Positions 36,629 through 48,368 of a stretch of DNA of 64,000 nt are shown here, piece by piece. Below the pieces are notes generated by a model. It made no database searches. It was not told where the DNA came from and saw only the letters and a list, made by a program, of their open reading frames with translations. How positions within the stretch are numbered: the first letter of the stretch is position 1; every line of letters starts with the position of its first letter. Source of the DNA: JANXQG01 sp963719885 (GTDB lineage Bacteria > Planctomycetota > Planctomycetia > Pirellulales > Thermoguttaceae); assembly GCA_963719885.1 (NCBI GenBank), contig CAVRDP010000024.1, positions 1 through 64,000 on the forward strand, read 5' to 3'. The translations under genes were made by a program, and so were the position numbers.

Positions 36629-38792
36629 TTGCCGACCACCAGCACGTTATCGTTGTCGCCATTCTGGTAGTTGTAGGTCGTGAAGATCCCCCACGAGCTG
36701 TTGTCGCTCACCGTGTTGCCGCTGATCGTGACCCCCGCCATCCCCGAAAACCCGAAGCTTATGATGCCGGTCGAGGTGGCATAGACCGTGTTGCCGCTGA
36801 CGGTGTCGCCAATGCCGGCCACGGAAATCCCCGTGGACGCGTCGTAGACCGTGTTGCCGCTCAGCAGGGCATAGTCATTCGAGGTGTCCAGGAAAATGTC
36901 ATAGCTGGCGTTGCCGTAGACCTGGCAGTTGGAGACCGTGAGGTGCGTGCTGCCCGCCGTGTTCTCGGCGTAGATCCCGTCGTAGCCCCCCGTGATCGCC
37001 AGGTCCTCCAGCGTCACGCCAGTGGCCCCCGCCAGTTGGAACACGTACTGGCCGCCGTTCGTGTTGCCGCGGTCCAACACGGCGGCCCGGCCTGGATAGG
37101 AAGCATCGTTGTATCCCTCGATGGTAATACCCGAGTCGGCCGCCGCAAGGAGGATGTTGCTGTCGAGGTCGTATGTGCCGTCGTCAACCCGGATCACATC
37201 GCCCGGACTGAGATCGTAGGCGGCCAGAACGGCCTGGATCGAGGCCTTGGGCGTGGCCGGGGTCAGGCCGTCGTTGGCATCGCTGCCGGGCGCCGTGGTC
37301 CAGTCGCCCGGCAACACGGTCCCATCGTTGACATAGTAAACGTGAACGGGCGGGACAATCGTAAAAGGGGCGATGCTGGCATCCGCCAGCCCGTCATCGG
37401 GAATGCTGACGCGGATGGAATAAGTCCCCGGGCTCGTGCCCGCGGGAATGGACCAGAGGTACTGGCCGGTGTTGCCCACGCCCGTGGCGATGTTCGAGAC
37501 CACGGCCTCACTTTGCATGAGGTCGATATTGACCGTGCTCGTGGGGGCGGTCGAGGCGATCCAGGCGGGCTGATCGGCCGGCACGCCGCCGCCGAGGGTT
37601 CCCGTGTCGTGGTACGCCGTCAAATCGGCCGTAGTGTCGCCTGAGCCTTCGTTGAAGGGCCAGTAGCCGACCAGCCCGGTCTCTGTCCCGGTGAGGGTGG
37701 CATTCATCGTGGCCTGGATGTCGCTCGCGCTGCGGCTCACGTCCCACAAGCGGAGTTCATCGATCTCTCCTTGTAAATAGAACGATCCCTCGGCCCGTCC
37801 GACTTGGAAGGAAGCGGCCACGGCCGGCACGTCCGCGCTGGCGGAGACCGTGTTTTGCAAGACCCCATCGAGGTAGAACGAGTAGTTGTCGCCGGTCTTG
37901 ACCAGGGCAACGTGGTACCACTGGTACAGCGTGGGAGTCCAGGAAGAAGAGGCCAGTACGGTCTGACCCTCAGTCGGATTGTTGATCAGAAAGACGGTCG
38001 CATTGGCCGACGCATAGTTAGAACCGTTATAGTAGGCATAATAGTTGTTTGCGTAGCCGAAGATCCACTTGTTCGTGTTTCCCGTGCCGGCGTCCTTGCT
38101 GGCGATGGTGGCGATGGAATTGGACGGCAGGCCGTCGAAGTAAACCCAGGCCTCCAAGGTGGCGGTGGCGCCGAGGTCAAGTACGCCGCTGGCCGGGTTG
38201 CCCATGTCGACGTAGCTCGTCGAGCCGTTGAAGCTCAGCGCGTTCTGCCCGGCCTGCAAGCTCCGCCAGCCGATAGGAAAGGTCTGGGCCGCCGGCCAGA
38301 CCTCGCCGCCGCTGGGCGTGGTCACCAGGACGTAGCTGGGGGGACTCTTGGAGGCCTGGTCGGTGTTGCCGTCGGACCCAAGATTGATATAGCCCCCGTT
38401 GGGAGACGGTTCGTTGGAGAAGGCGGAAGCGGAGTCGCCGCGGTCGATGGCCGGGGACTGGGCCGCATCATCGGTCCAACTGCCAGAGAGCAGGAACGGG
38501 AGCCCCGTCACGGTGCTCACGGCAGGCGCATCGGACCCACCGTGCAGGCTGCCGTACAAGCTCTGAAGGTGGAAATCGCCCGCCGCGGGATTGACGAATA
38601 ACGGGTCGAGGGAGAGGCTGTTCTGGTCGGTGACGGCCGCGTTCTGCCAGTCCGTCAAGGTCGGTCGGGCAACGTCCTGCCAAAGGGCGACCTGGCCGCC
38701 GCCGCTGGTCATCAGGTCGTTGTAGTCGCTGGAAAAGCCGCTCTCGCTGTCGTTGGCGACCGCGATGTCGTAGCTGCCCGAGGCCTGGACCC

Positions 38793-39230
38793 AGAGGATG
38801 TTGTTCTTTAGCGAGATGTTTTGGGAACTGTCCTGGATACGGACGGCATCGCCCACCGGCTGATAGATCGTGTTGTTGGTGATCTGGTGCCGCCGCCATA
38901 CCCAACATCATCGACGAGGATCCCCTGGTTGACGTTGGCGTAGATCAGGTTGTTGCTGAGCTGCGCGTTGCCATAGTAAAAACCTTCAAGTTGCACGCCC
39001 ACGCCGTTGCTGTACACGGTGTTTCCCTGGAGGACGGTCACTCCTTCTTCCCCCACGACGTAGATTCCGGCCTGGCTGTTGTCGTAGACGCGATTGTCGA
39101 GGGCCTGGTCGTCACCGCCTTCCATGAGGATGCCGTAGTAGTTGCCGTACACCACGTTCTGCTGGGCCACGCCGCCGTACTCCAGCAAAATGCCGGCGGC
39201 GTCGCTGCTCGCCTGCCCGTAGATGGTGTT
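38793..39230. repeat. Intragenic duplication, copy B
   Basis: Near-identical to copy A, 2.6 kb away in the same orientation. It differs by a 1-base loss near 38888, which causes the frameshift, and a 3-base gain (VGEEGV versus VGEGV). The duplication encodes four to five beta-helix turns. Confidence 0.85.
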
Positions 39231-42200
39231 GCCTGCGGCCAGGACGTTGCCGCCGGCATAGATTCCCACGGAGCTGTTGTCGTAGACCTTGTTGCCGTTA
39301 GTCGCGACGGAAGGGTCGGAGGAGAGATTTGGGTCGCCGACAATCGCCGGGCTTCCGGCTGCGGAATTGTAGACGTAGATGCCGGCTTGGTTACCGTAGG
39401 CCGTGTCGTCCTGGACTAGGGCTGGCCCGGAGCCGCTGAGGTAGATGCCGTAGCTCCCGTTGCCGTAGGCCAGGTCGTTCTGCACGATGGCTGGCCCCTG
39501 GTCGCTGAGGTAGATGCCGTAGCTTCCGTTGTTATGCGCGGAGCTACTGCTAAGACTGGCGATGGCCGTGGAAATATCGATGCCGTCGCCCCCGTTGTCG
39601 TAGGCGGTCAAGTTGCCGAAGACCGACTGCGCGGAGTCGCTCTCCACGGTCATGCCAGTGCCCGCGTTGCCGGCCAGGGTCAAGTACGTGCCGGTGAAAC
39701 GGATGCTCTGATCGTGGACCCAAAGCCCAAGGTTTGCGCCGACGAGGCTGAGGTGCGCGAGGGTCACGGAAGCGGCGTCGTCGAGCTCGATATTGGTCGA
39801 GTAGGAGTTGGGGTTGTCGCGGTCGAGGGTGGCCGTTTGGCCGTTGTCGGGCCCGGTAAAGACGGCGCCGGCCCCGGTGCCGATCGCCGGATTGCCGCTG
39901 AGGACGACGTTGCGGATCTTGACGTAATAGCCCGTATCGATGTAGACCGTATCGCCCGGTCCGATGGCGTAGGATTGCAGAAGAGGCAACAGATTCGCCT
40001 TGGGATCGCCTGGCGTGGTGCCCGTGTTGCGGTTGTTGCCGGCGGCGGTCGTGTATTCGTCGCCAACCGTGCTGGAATCGTTGATGTAATATTGGGATGA
40101 CGCGGCCGGTATTGCGAAGGGCTCGCGCGAGGTGGTGGAAATCGCAATGTCGTTGTCCGCGGTGATGAGGATCTCGTAACGTGCGGTCGGGTCGCCCGTG
40201 ATGATACTGCCGGTTTGCGGGATCCAGCCATAAGAGCCCTGTGCGGCGGGCACGTCGGCAATTTCGACCGGCAGCCCGATTTCGACTGGTGGCGTGGTCG
40301 CTGTTACCTGGATGACCTGGATAGTTACATTCCCGCTGACATTGTAGCTGTGCCAGAGAATGGCGTGGCCGACGCCGACCTCCCAATCGGTATAGTAGTT
40401 CGGATAATCGATGCGGAGATACTCGGCTGCGGACTGGGCCGCCAGCGGCGTGTCGCCGTAAGCGCCCAACTCTATGCGGCCGCCGTCGGGTGCGGGCTGC
40501 AGGTCGAACGGGCTGGTCGGGTCGCCGGCAGCGATGCTCGTAGAGGCGACGTTCGTCAATTGGTAGTCGTCACCGGCCAGATCGACGAACTGCGGGTTAT
40601 CGAGCGTGGGATCCAGGGCCGTGTAGCCGATGGAGTGGACGTTGTAGCCCGACTCCACCTGCCAGTCGTAAAGGTCGGTGGACGATTCCTGCCACCAGAC
40701 GAGAGCGGCCGTGCCGGGCGTCGTAGTCGGGTCCCCCGGGTTAGTCGTGTACAGGTTGTTGTAGTCGCTGGCGAAACCGACCTGGCTGTCCGTGGCCACG
40801 TAGAGATCGTAGCCGCTATTGGTCCATAAGATGTTGTTGAGCAGGCTGACGTTGCTGGAGCCATCCTCGATGCGCACGCCGTCGCCGGAGGGCGTGTAGA
40901 TCGTGTTGCTCGTCACGGCCACGTTGCTGCCGCCGTCGATCAGGATCCCCTGGCCCGTGTTGCGGTAGATCAGGTTGTTCTGGATCGTGTCGTTCGCGCC
41001 GGTGGCCTCCACGCCCACGACGTTGCCGTGGACCTCGTTGAATTGGACGGTCGTGCCGCCGTACGGGTACGACTGAATGCCGGTTGTATTATCATAGACG
41101 TCATTGGGTTGCCCGGCCGCCCAACTGGCTCCGCCGAAAGTGCCCGAACCTTGCAGCCCGGTGACGTTGCCGTCGATGGTGTTGCCGTAGACGACGGCGG
41201 CGCCGCCATCGGACGAAATGCCGACGTAGTTGCCGGATACGTCGTTGCCGAAGATGGTGATGGCTGTCGCGGCGGAAACATAAATGCCATAGCCGCCCGA
41301 CAGGTTGTCGGTGGTGATCTGGTTGTTCGAGATGGTCCCCAGCATGGTCCCCCCCAGCCAGTCGCCGAGGTTGATGCCGAAGTTCGTGGCGGAGAGCGTA
41401 TTGCCGTCGACGACCACGTTGCTCCCTGCTCCTCCAGAGGCGGCAATCGCGGTCCCGCATCCGGAGATCGTGTTGCCGCTGATCGTGGCCGAAACCAGCG
41501 ACGGCAAATAGATCCCGTAGGAACCGCCGGAGATGACGTTGTTCTGGATCACGTCGGAATCGCCGCCGTTGATTTCGATGGCAATATCCGGGCCGTTGAA
41601 GGTATTGTCCAAGAGGGTGTTCCGCCGCGAGTTCGCCACGGTACCAGGCTGGACATAGAAGCCGATGCCCCCACTGCCGGTTAAGTTGAGAGCGTAGAAC
41701 TCGTTGGAATCGGAATCATCGAGCTCAAAGCGGTTGCCGCTGTATGTGAAGTTGCTGCCGCCCGGCGAGCCGGCATAGGCGGCGCCCTGTTCGGTGCCGG
41801 TGATCGTAACCGGCGTCGTGTAGGTGCCCGTGTCGATCACCACCAGGCTCGTCGGTCCCAGCGTGTAGGTATCGAGGACTGACTGCACGCTGGCTTTGGG
41901 CGTGGCGGGGGTCAGCCCGGTGTTGGCGTCGTTGCCGGGCGCCGTCGTGTAGTAATCGTCGACCGTGCTTCCATCGTTGACGTAGTAGACCGTGGTTGTG
42001 CTGGCGGCGTCGGGCGCGATGGAGAGGCTGTAGGTGTTCGTGGCGCCGCCGACCCCGGATACCTGGATATAGTAGGTCCCGGCCGGCAGCGTGCTGCTGA
42101 ACGCCGCGACACTCCCGCCCGCCGTGGGACTGCCCGTGGCCAGGAGTGTGCCGGCGGCATCATAAACTTGCAGGGCGAGTTCGCCGTCGGCGGGCACGAA

Positions 42201-43224
42201 GCCGAGATTCACGTCGATCGAGTCCGGCCGCAACAATTGGAACTTGTACCAATCCTGATCGGATACTGATTGAATGCTGAGGTTGGCCAGGTGGACGCCC
42301 GGCCCGACTCCCACATTGGCGGCCGTCGCTTGCGATTGATCTGGCTTGAAGCGGTCCTGGAAATTGTCCTGAACCGGCAGTCCGCTGATGGACGTGTAGG
42401 TTGAGATCACCAGGTTATTGGCCCGTTGGCCGCTAATCTGGCCGGGGTTGGGCTCGTCGCCGAAGAGGACACCCGCGGCGCCGTTGTCGCTGCCGCTCGT
42501 GGCAGGCAGCGAGACCGTGGTGCTGACGAGACCATTTTCGCTGAGCTCCAGGAGATTGCCGTCGATGGCCACCTGCAACTGAGTGCCTTGGACGGCGACT
42601 TGCAGGTCGTGAGCGGCCGACGTATCAAAAGAGACCGGGGCACCGCTGTAGGCAATGATGGCGCCGGTGTCCAACCGCTCGACTTCCACCTGTCCGGTGC
42701 TTTGCACTTTCACCCAGAAGCCGGCATTCGTGCCGCTGAAAAGGTTGTCGCCGGCCGCATTGGCCTGGCTGCGGAAGAAGAGCCCCGCCTCGGAAACATC
42801 CGCGGAGCTGTTCGTGGGCACGACAAGATCCGCCTGGAGGTCGAGATCCTGGCCCAGGTCTTCGCCGAGGTGCGCTGAAGTTGGTGGCGGCATCGGCATA
42901 GGCCGTCAGTTCGACCCCGCCGTAGCCGTTGCTGTAGTTTTGCAGGGCGTTGTCGGTGATGTTGGCCCCCACGGGGTTGGCAGGGTTCCCGGTGGTGGGA
43001 AACAAGGGGGAGTAATAGTACGTGCCGCTGCCGCCGTAGGCCAAATCGGCGGCTCCGAGGTTACTCGGCGCGGCATTTGGGCGATTGAAGCTGTCGGAGA
43101 CGATAACCGACAACAACCGCCGCTCCTCGAGGGCCTCGAAGCGGAGCGGGGTCATCCTCTCTCGCTGTGTGCGTTTCTCCTTGAATCTGCGACGATCTGC
43201 TCGTAACCCCCGTCGGCTGGCCAT

Positions 43225-43947
43225 GGCTTCCTCCTATTGGTAGGCAAAAAGGATATCCACTGCTGTATTTTCTGCGATCGTTCGCGGGGCTCTTACCCCC
43301 TTCATACATAACGAACTTCCTCTACGGCAGGCAAACTTGTACGATATTGTGATAGACGAGAATAAGCCTGTCAAGCGCTTCTCCCTGGGAATCCGCCGGA
43401 ATTATGGTTCGGGAGTCCGTGCGTCGGCCGTGTTCTGGGGGCGTGGGATGAGATTCCCACGAATCGACCGTTTTCTCGGAATGATGGCATGGCAGCCAAC
43501 TCGCGTCGGTCACGTCAACGAACGGCACTAGCTTAAGCATGGAGTTTTCTACCAGACCACAACAGCTTGCGATGTCACCCGAAGCTAGCATCAACTGCTT
43601 GTGGTCGCCTTCCTTAAGCTAGTGCCGTTCGTCACATCAACCGAAGCGAGTTCTCAGCAAAGGAATGGGCGACCGGATCGGCCCTACGATGGACATCGGA
43701 CCGGCCCATTCCCATCCTCGGCGGGAGCGACGAGGGCGCCGATCTTGCCGGCCGCGGGCGCGATCGAGAACGTCTGCCGCCGCGCAATGCGGCTGTTGAT
43801 ACGGAAGTGGACCTCGCTGGCGCTCGCCGGTCCTCGCTGGCGCTTCGGGTTGGTATGATACGGTTCGTGCCGTAGTCGCCTGGAAACCTTGCTCGAACAC
43901 CGCTACACTGACCATTGCCAAATCACCAGCCTTAATCCCGAAACGCC
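43225..43947. other. Intergenic stretch with a 20-bp inverted repeat
   Basis: Perfect inverted repeat ACGAACGGCACTAGCTTAAG at 43518-43537 with its complement at 43613-43632, loop about 75 bp. To its right, CGCTGGCGCTCGCCGGTCCT and CGCTGGCGCTTCGGGTTGG (about 43815-43855) are a short tandem similarity. No gene is supported; the upstream signals of the giant gene must lie at the left end. Confidence 0.6.
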
Positions 43948-44070
43948 ATGGCCGTCCAGTACACCAACCGCAAAGGCGACGTTTACATCCCGCAAGCGGG
44001 CAAGACCAAGAGCGGGAAGCCGCGCTACGTGCAAGACCTCGGCAAGGAAAGCTTCTACGATCTGATATAG
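43948..44070 (+). pseudogene. N-terminal stub of a planctomycete hypothetical protein
   Basis: 40 residues, MAVQYTNRKGDVYIPQAGKT then KSGKPRYVQDLGKES, ending at a stop. The opening pattern (QYTNRKG, then G-K-T-K-x-G-K-P-R-Y) is one I associate with a longer planctomycete hypothetical family, so this looks like a truncated start. Function unknown. Confidence 0.4.
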
Positions 44071-44210
44071 CGGAAGAGACGGGCTAGAAGTGGAGGGTGC
44101 CCGGTTGACCGCGATCGTGGGGCCGTGGTATGATTTTTGTTGGACGAGGGCTCGAATGCGTTTTTTTGAAAGCATCAAGGCTCGCGCCCATGACCAAGGA
44201 GCATTTTGCG

Positions 44211-44555
44211 ATGACGACGCGAGCCGCTGAATCCATTTCCACTTCAATTGGCCTTCCCCCTCAGTCCGCAAGCGTTATTCCGGCGGAAGTCTATGATACG
44301 GCCGCTCGGTTGGGCGTGGCGCAGTACTTGCAGAAAGTCATCGATCTGACGCGGGAGATCTACGGTGGTTTTTCCGCCGTCTCGGTTTCCGTAGATCCGG
44401 AAATTCCCGACGACACCCACATTGTGTTCCGGGTGCCGGTTCGTGGTTCGATCGACGAAGCGCTCGACATGGACGAGGAGTGGGGACGGCGCATCCTCGA
44501 GATTATCCCCCGCAGCCCGCAGGTCTACCTGCCGTCCCTGGACTTTCAACCATGA
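44211..44555 (+). CDS. Hypothetical partner of a HEPN-domain protein
   Basis: 114 residues from the ATG at 44211, preceded by AAGGAG at a good distance (ATGs at 44130 and 44190 are alternatives). Core: EVYDTAARLGVAQYLQKVID, VSVSVDPEIPDDTHIVFRVP, LDMDEEWGRRILEIIPRSPQ. I do not recognise a family. Its stop overlaps the ATG of the HEPN fragment (ATGA), so the two were translationally coupled, as in toxin-antitoxin or HEPN-nucleotidyltransferase modules. Confidence 0.65.
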   Translation: MTTRAAESISTSIGLPPQSASVIPAEVYDTAARLGVAQYLQKVIDLTREIYGGFSAVSVSVDPEIPDDTHIVFRVPVRGSIDEALDMDEEWGRRILEIIPRSPQVYLPSLDFQP

Positions 44556-44668
44556 CGGGCCGCGATTTCATTGCGTGCGCGGAGCGGTTCGCACAAAGTT
44601 CCACCGAAGCGGAATTGCGAAGCGCTGTGAGCCGCGCCTATTACGGTGCGTTCCATGCTATCCGAAGG
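44552..44668 (+). pseudogene. HEPN-domain protein, truncated after about 39 residues
   Basis: DFIACAERFAQSSTEAELRS then AVSRAYYGAFHAIRR is the conserved start of HEPN proteins (the RSAVSRAYYxAFH motif). After ATCCGAAGG the sequence becomes antisense to the end of the PQQ gene (its TAA is at 44669-44671). The remaining 80-100 residues, including the catalytic RxxxxH, are lost. The truncation point coincides exactly with the neighbouring gene's stop. Confidence 0.7.
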
Positions 44669-44986
44669 TTATGGTGCTGCAATCTGGTAAAGGCTGCCGT
44701 CGTGTCCGCCGATGAGAAGCCGATCGCCCAAGAGGACCGGGCCGGTGGCCAGTGGTCGGTCGACGGCGACTTTTCCGAGTTCCTTGCCGCTGGCGGCATC
44801 CACGCGCCACACGACGCCGCTGGCCGCGGCCAGCAGGTAATGGTCTTTGACGGCCAGGGGAGTGCCCGCCAACCGGCCATAGGGCAAGTCGGCCTGCCAG
44901 ACAGGCTGGCCCAATTCATCGAAGCAGTAGACCGGGCCGCCCTCAGTGGCCAGCAGCACGCGGTTCCCAATGCGGCATGGCCCCCA

Positions 44987-45009
44987 CGACCATGAGTACA
45001 TGGTGCCCG
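44987..45009. repeat. 24-bp palindrome copy inside the PQQ gene
   Basis: CGACCATGAGTACATGGTGC then CCG. On the minus strand it encodes SGTMYSWS within a propeller blade without breaking the frame. Confidence 0.9.
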
Positions 45010-48000
45010 ACCGCCCAGCCAGCGCGTGCTGCTGGGGGCGGGCCAAGTCGGGCAGGAGGAAGAAATCCAGTTTGCCCGCCGCATCGACGCCGCACACGGC
45101 CTTCCCCGTCGCCACCAGCGGCGAGACGATCGGCTCCGCCAGTTCGACCTTGACAGCCACATCGAAGTGCATGGCCGGTTTCTCAACCAACTGCAAGCGG
45201 TAGAGCTTGTTGCGCCCGTCGAAGATCACGACCTCCTTGTCGCCCACGGCCACCGGCCCGCGCCAGGAAGGCAGGGCGCCGGGTTGCAACCGCGGCTGGA
45301 ACGGCGCAGCATAAGTCTTTGCCCGAAAGCGGGTCGAGCAGGTAGACCTGGCCCACGCTCAACGGCGCCAAGAGGCCGTCCGCAAAGGCGATCGGCGAAC
45401 AAGCCAACGGCGCCGGCAGCACCCAGGACGCGAGCGGCTTCTGCGGATCGGCCGGATCGAAGGCAAGTACCTGATCGGCCTCGCTGCCGCCGCTGAGCGC
45501 CAGTTTCTCGCCGCAGCGGACAACTCCGGTCACCGGTCGGTGGGGATGGAAACCCGGCGGCGGAGCGGCCGCAGGTTGATCGACGGCTGCCAGTCCCGTC
45601 GGCGCGCGCGTCGGCAACACGAACACGCCGCCCAGGGCGGTAACGGCCGTGACCGTGCGGCCATCGGGGCTGATCGCCGGCTCGCCGGCCAACGGTGCGG
45701 CCAGGCAGGTTTGCCAATAGGGCTCGCCCTTGTCAGCACTCACGGCCGAAACGACCACGCCCGGCAGGTCTCCCGCGTGCCGTACATAATATACTGTCTG
45801 ACCGATGGCCACGGGCGCCTGACAAACGGCCCCTTGGGACTTGTCGCACCAGCCGGGCGATAGTTGATTCTTCGCAGGATCGATCGCGAAACTTGCCAGT
45901 TGCACGTCGCCCACGAAGCACGCGCCGACTTGCAAGAGGGGAAAGCGGACCAGCCCCGGACCGCCTGCAAGCTGGATGCCCGTCACCTCGCGAAGCGGCG
46001 TCTTGACGCCCGCCGGGGACTGTTCCAAGAGATGAACGTCGCCGTGGTCCGTCGTGAGCAGCAGTCGCTGGCCCGCAATTGAGGGCGCAACGTCAACGTG
46101 CCCTTTGAGCGAAATCGTCTGTACCAGTTCCAGCGGTGGGCTGCTTGACTCCGATTCCACGGAGCGGATCTTCAGGACCCGCAACGTCGAGTCGCCCGCC
46201 GTGTCGTTGACCGCTAAGAGCAGGTAGTTGCCAAATACGACGGGCGGCGCCACGATCGAGCCGGGGCCGTGTCCCAGCGGCAAGACCTGGCAACAGCGTT
46301 TGCCGGGCAGCGACAGAACGAACAGGTTGTCGCTGTCGGCCGCCTGGAAGACGAGATTTCGCGACGCATCGACGGCCGGACCGAAGCTGAGGGGCTGCGG
46401 AAACTGCACGAAGCCCGCCGAGGTTCCCTTGGCCGCATCGATCACCACGAGGCATCCGTTGCGGGTGGCTGCCAGGACCTGGTTGCCGGCAACTGCGGGG
46501 TCCCCGCAGAGACCCTCAGCAACGGCACACCGCCACTTCACCCGGCCGGTGGCCGCTTCAATCCGCTGGACCTCGCGGTGCGCTGCGGCGGCCATGACGA
46601 CGTCGCTATCGGCTTGCAAGACCTTGCTTGCGCTTCGGGCTTCGATTTCCCTTGGCGGCTCGACGGCCACAGGCGTGCAACCTTCGTCCCGCCCGTCGGG
46701 GTCGAAACCGACGAACGTCCGCCAGAGCACTTTGCCGCTGCCGGCCTCCAGCCCGTAGACCGCGCCGGCCGCAGCGGCGAAGATCACGTGTCCCTCCACG
46801 CCCGGCGGGCTGGCGGTGAACTTGCGCTGGGCCACGATCACGGTGGAGACCGCCGATTCCTTCCCTGCCGCCGGTACTTTCCCTGCCGGCTGCTGCTTGG
46901 CGACCCAGGCCACGGCCGCCTGTTCCGCCGCCGAGATCTTGGCCACGGCCTCCGTCAGCTCATCGTGCCGGGAGAATTGCGGATACGCGTTGAGCAAGGC
47001 CGTGCGGACCCGGTAGGCCTCCTTGAAATCCTTGGCTTCAACGGCCCGTTGGATCGCGGCCGTGGTCTTTTTCAACTCGTCGCCGGCAGCGGCCCTTTGC
47101 CGCGCCAGCCCCAGGACGGCCTCGACGCTGCCGAGACGCTGCGCGGGGCTTGTCGGCCGCGGGAATGTACTGTTGGGCAAGTGCCAGCATCTCCTCGGAC
47201 TGCGCGATCGAGTCCGGAAATCGCTGGGCATGGGACGCTGATGCCTCGGCAACCGGCGGCAGAAGCGTGGCGAGGACCGGGCCTGCCTCAGCATCGAACT
47301 CTGCCTCGGGAGCGATCTCGGGCAGGACACTCTTGGCGGTTTCCAGCACGGCCGACTCGCTTGGTGTCTCAGCAATGGCAACTCGCAGTCGGGCAAGACC
47401 GCGGCGGACACGTGCTCGCCCTGAGCTTGCAAGATTGGGATATTGCCCCAAGAACGCATCGTATTGTTTGACGGCCTCCGAGTATGACCCCTCCTGATAC
47501 GCGGCATCGGCCGGCTGAAGCACTTCGTTCGGGTCCTGCCGCGTGGCGGCCCAGACGATGATGGCGATGATCGCCAGGACCCCGGCCGCCCCAGATCCGA
47601 TCCAGGCCAAGAGGCGTCTCTGCGCACGGCTCAGACCACGCCATGCGGCCCGGCTAGAAGACCGAGGAAGCCCCTTCTTCGGAGTCGCGGGGGCATCCAG
47701 CGGACTCGGCTCTTGGACCGCATTGGCCAAGGAGGGATCGTTCATGAGGGCATCCAGCGGACCCACGCCCAGCGACGGAAGTCCTCCGGACAAGGAGGAC
47801 AATTCTTCGTCCAGGAGCGACGCCAGCCCGCTCTCAGCCGGCGGCGCGGCTGCCGCGGGCGGTTTTTGCTGGGCCGGCTTGGGCGGCTGGCCTTCGTCCG
47901 GCGGCGGAAGTCCTTCCGACAGGGAAGGAAATTCTTCGTCTAAGAGCGAGGCCAGCCCGCTCTCAGCCGGCGGCGATGCTGCCGCGAGTGGTTTTTGCGA

Positions 48001-48314
48001 GGCCGGTTTCGGTGGTTGGCCCTTGCCGGGCGCGGCGGGCGCCGCAGTCGGGCCGGACGGTTTCTTGCCGGCTTGCGGTGCTGCGGCCGGCTTGGCTGCT
48101 GTCGCGGTCGGAGCGGCCTTCGCAGGCGGTTTCGTTTCGCCGCCAAGCAGGTGTTGGGCCATTGCGGCCGTGAGCAGGCCCTTGTCAATCAGCAGCTTTG
48201 CCACTTGCCGCGCGGAGATACGGGCCTTGGACTCGGCAACCTGTTTGCGCAGGGCGGCCAGGGTGCTGCCGGGCAGGATGTCCTTCTTCTGGAGGACGTC
48301 AAGAAAGGCCTCGG

Positions 48315-48338
48315 CCGACCCTGAGTACACGGTGCCCG
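48315..48338. repeat. Diverged palindrome copy at the N-terminus of the PQQ protein
   Basis: CCGACCCTGAGTACACGGTG then CCCG. It encodes PGTVYSGS, residues about 13-20, just before the conserved AEAFLDVL helix. Confidence 0.75.
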
Positions 48339-48368
48339 GCTCTCCGGCACTGGCATTCTTCTCGGTGC

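Larger units (their letters stand above)
34737..43224 (-). pseudogene. Giant secreted beta-helix surface protein with LEPR-XLL-type N-terminus; three frameshifts
   Basis: About 2,800 residues from the ATG at 43224. The N-terminus has basic residues then LRFEALEERRLLSV (planctomycete LEPR-XLL-type surface signal). It is followed by a concanavalin-like domain (VWVKVQSTG-type: NAGFWVKVQSTGQVEVERLD), a pre-peptidase-like beta domain (SDQDWYKFQLLRPDSIDV), and several hundred residues of right-handed parallel beta-helix repeats (NxIYxNxxGI pattern). A LamG-type domain (LEAWVYFDGLPSNSIATIAS) comes next, more beta-helix, and a C-terminal autotransporter-associated beta-strand repeat (GINSFSGGTRVLAGSLVVTS). 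Single-base shifts near 42880, 38890 and 36090. Likely adhesin or polysaccharide-binding. Confidence 0.8.

Noticed and set aside
36223..38601. Long plus-strand frames antisense to the giant gene (473 and 265 codons).
   Set aside because: They are shadows of a beta-helix coding region in GC-rich DNA; the minus strand has the clear family motifs.
46269..47471. A 400-codon plus-strand frame antisense to the PQQ gene.
   Set aside because: Composition is not protein-like and the opposite strand has intact propeller motifs.
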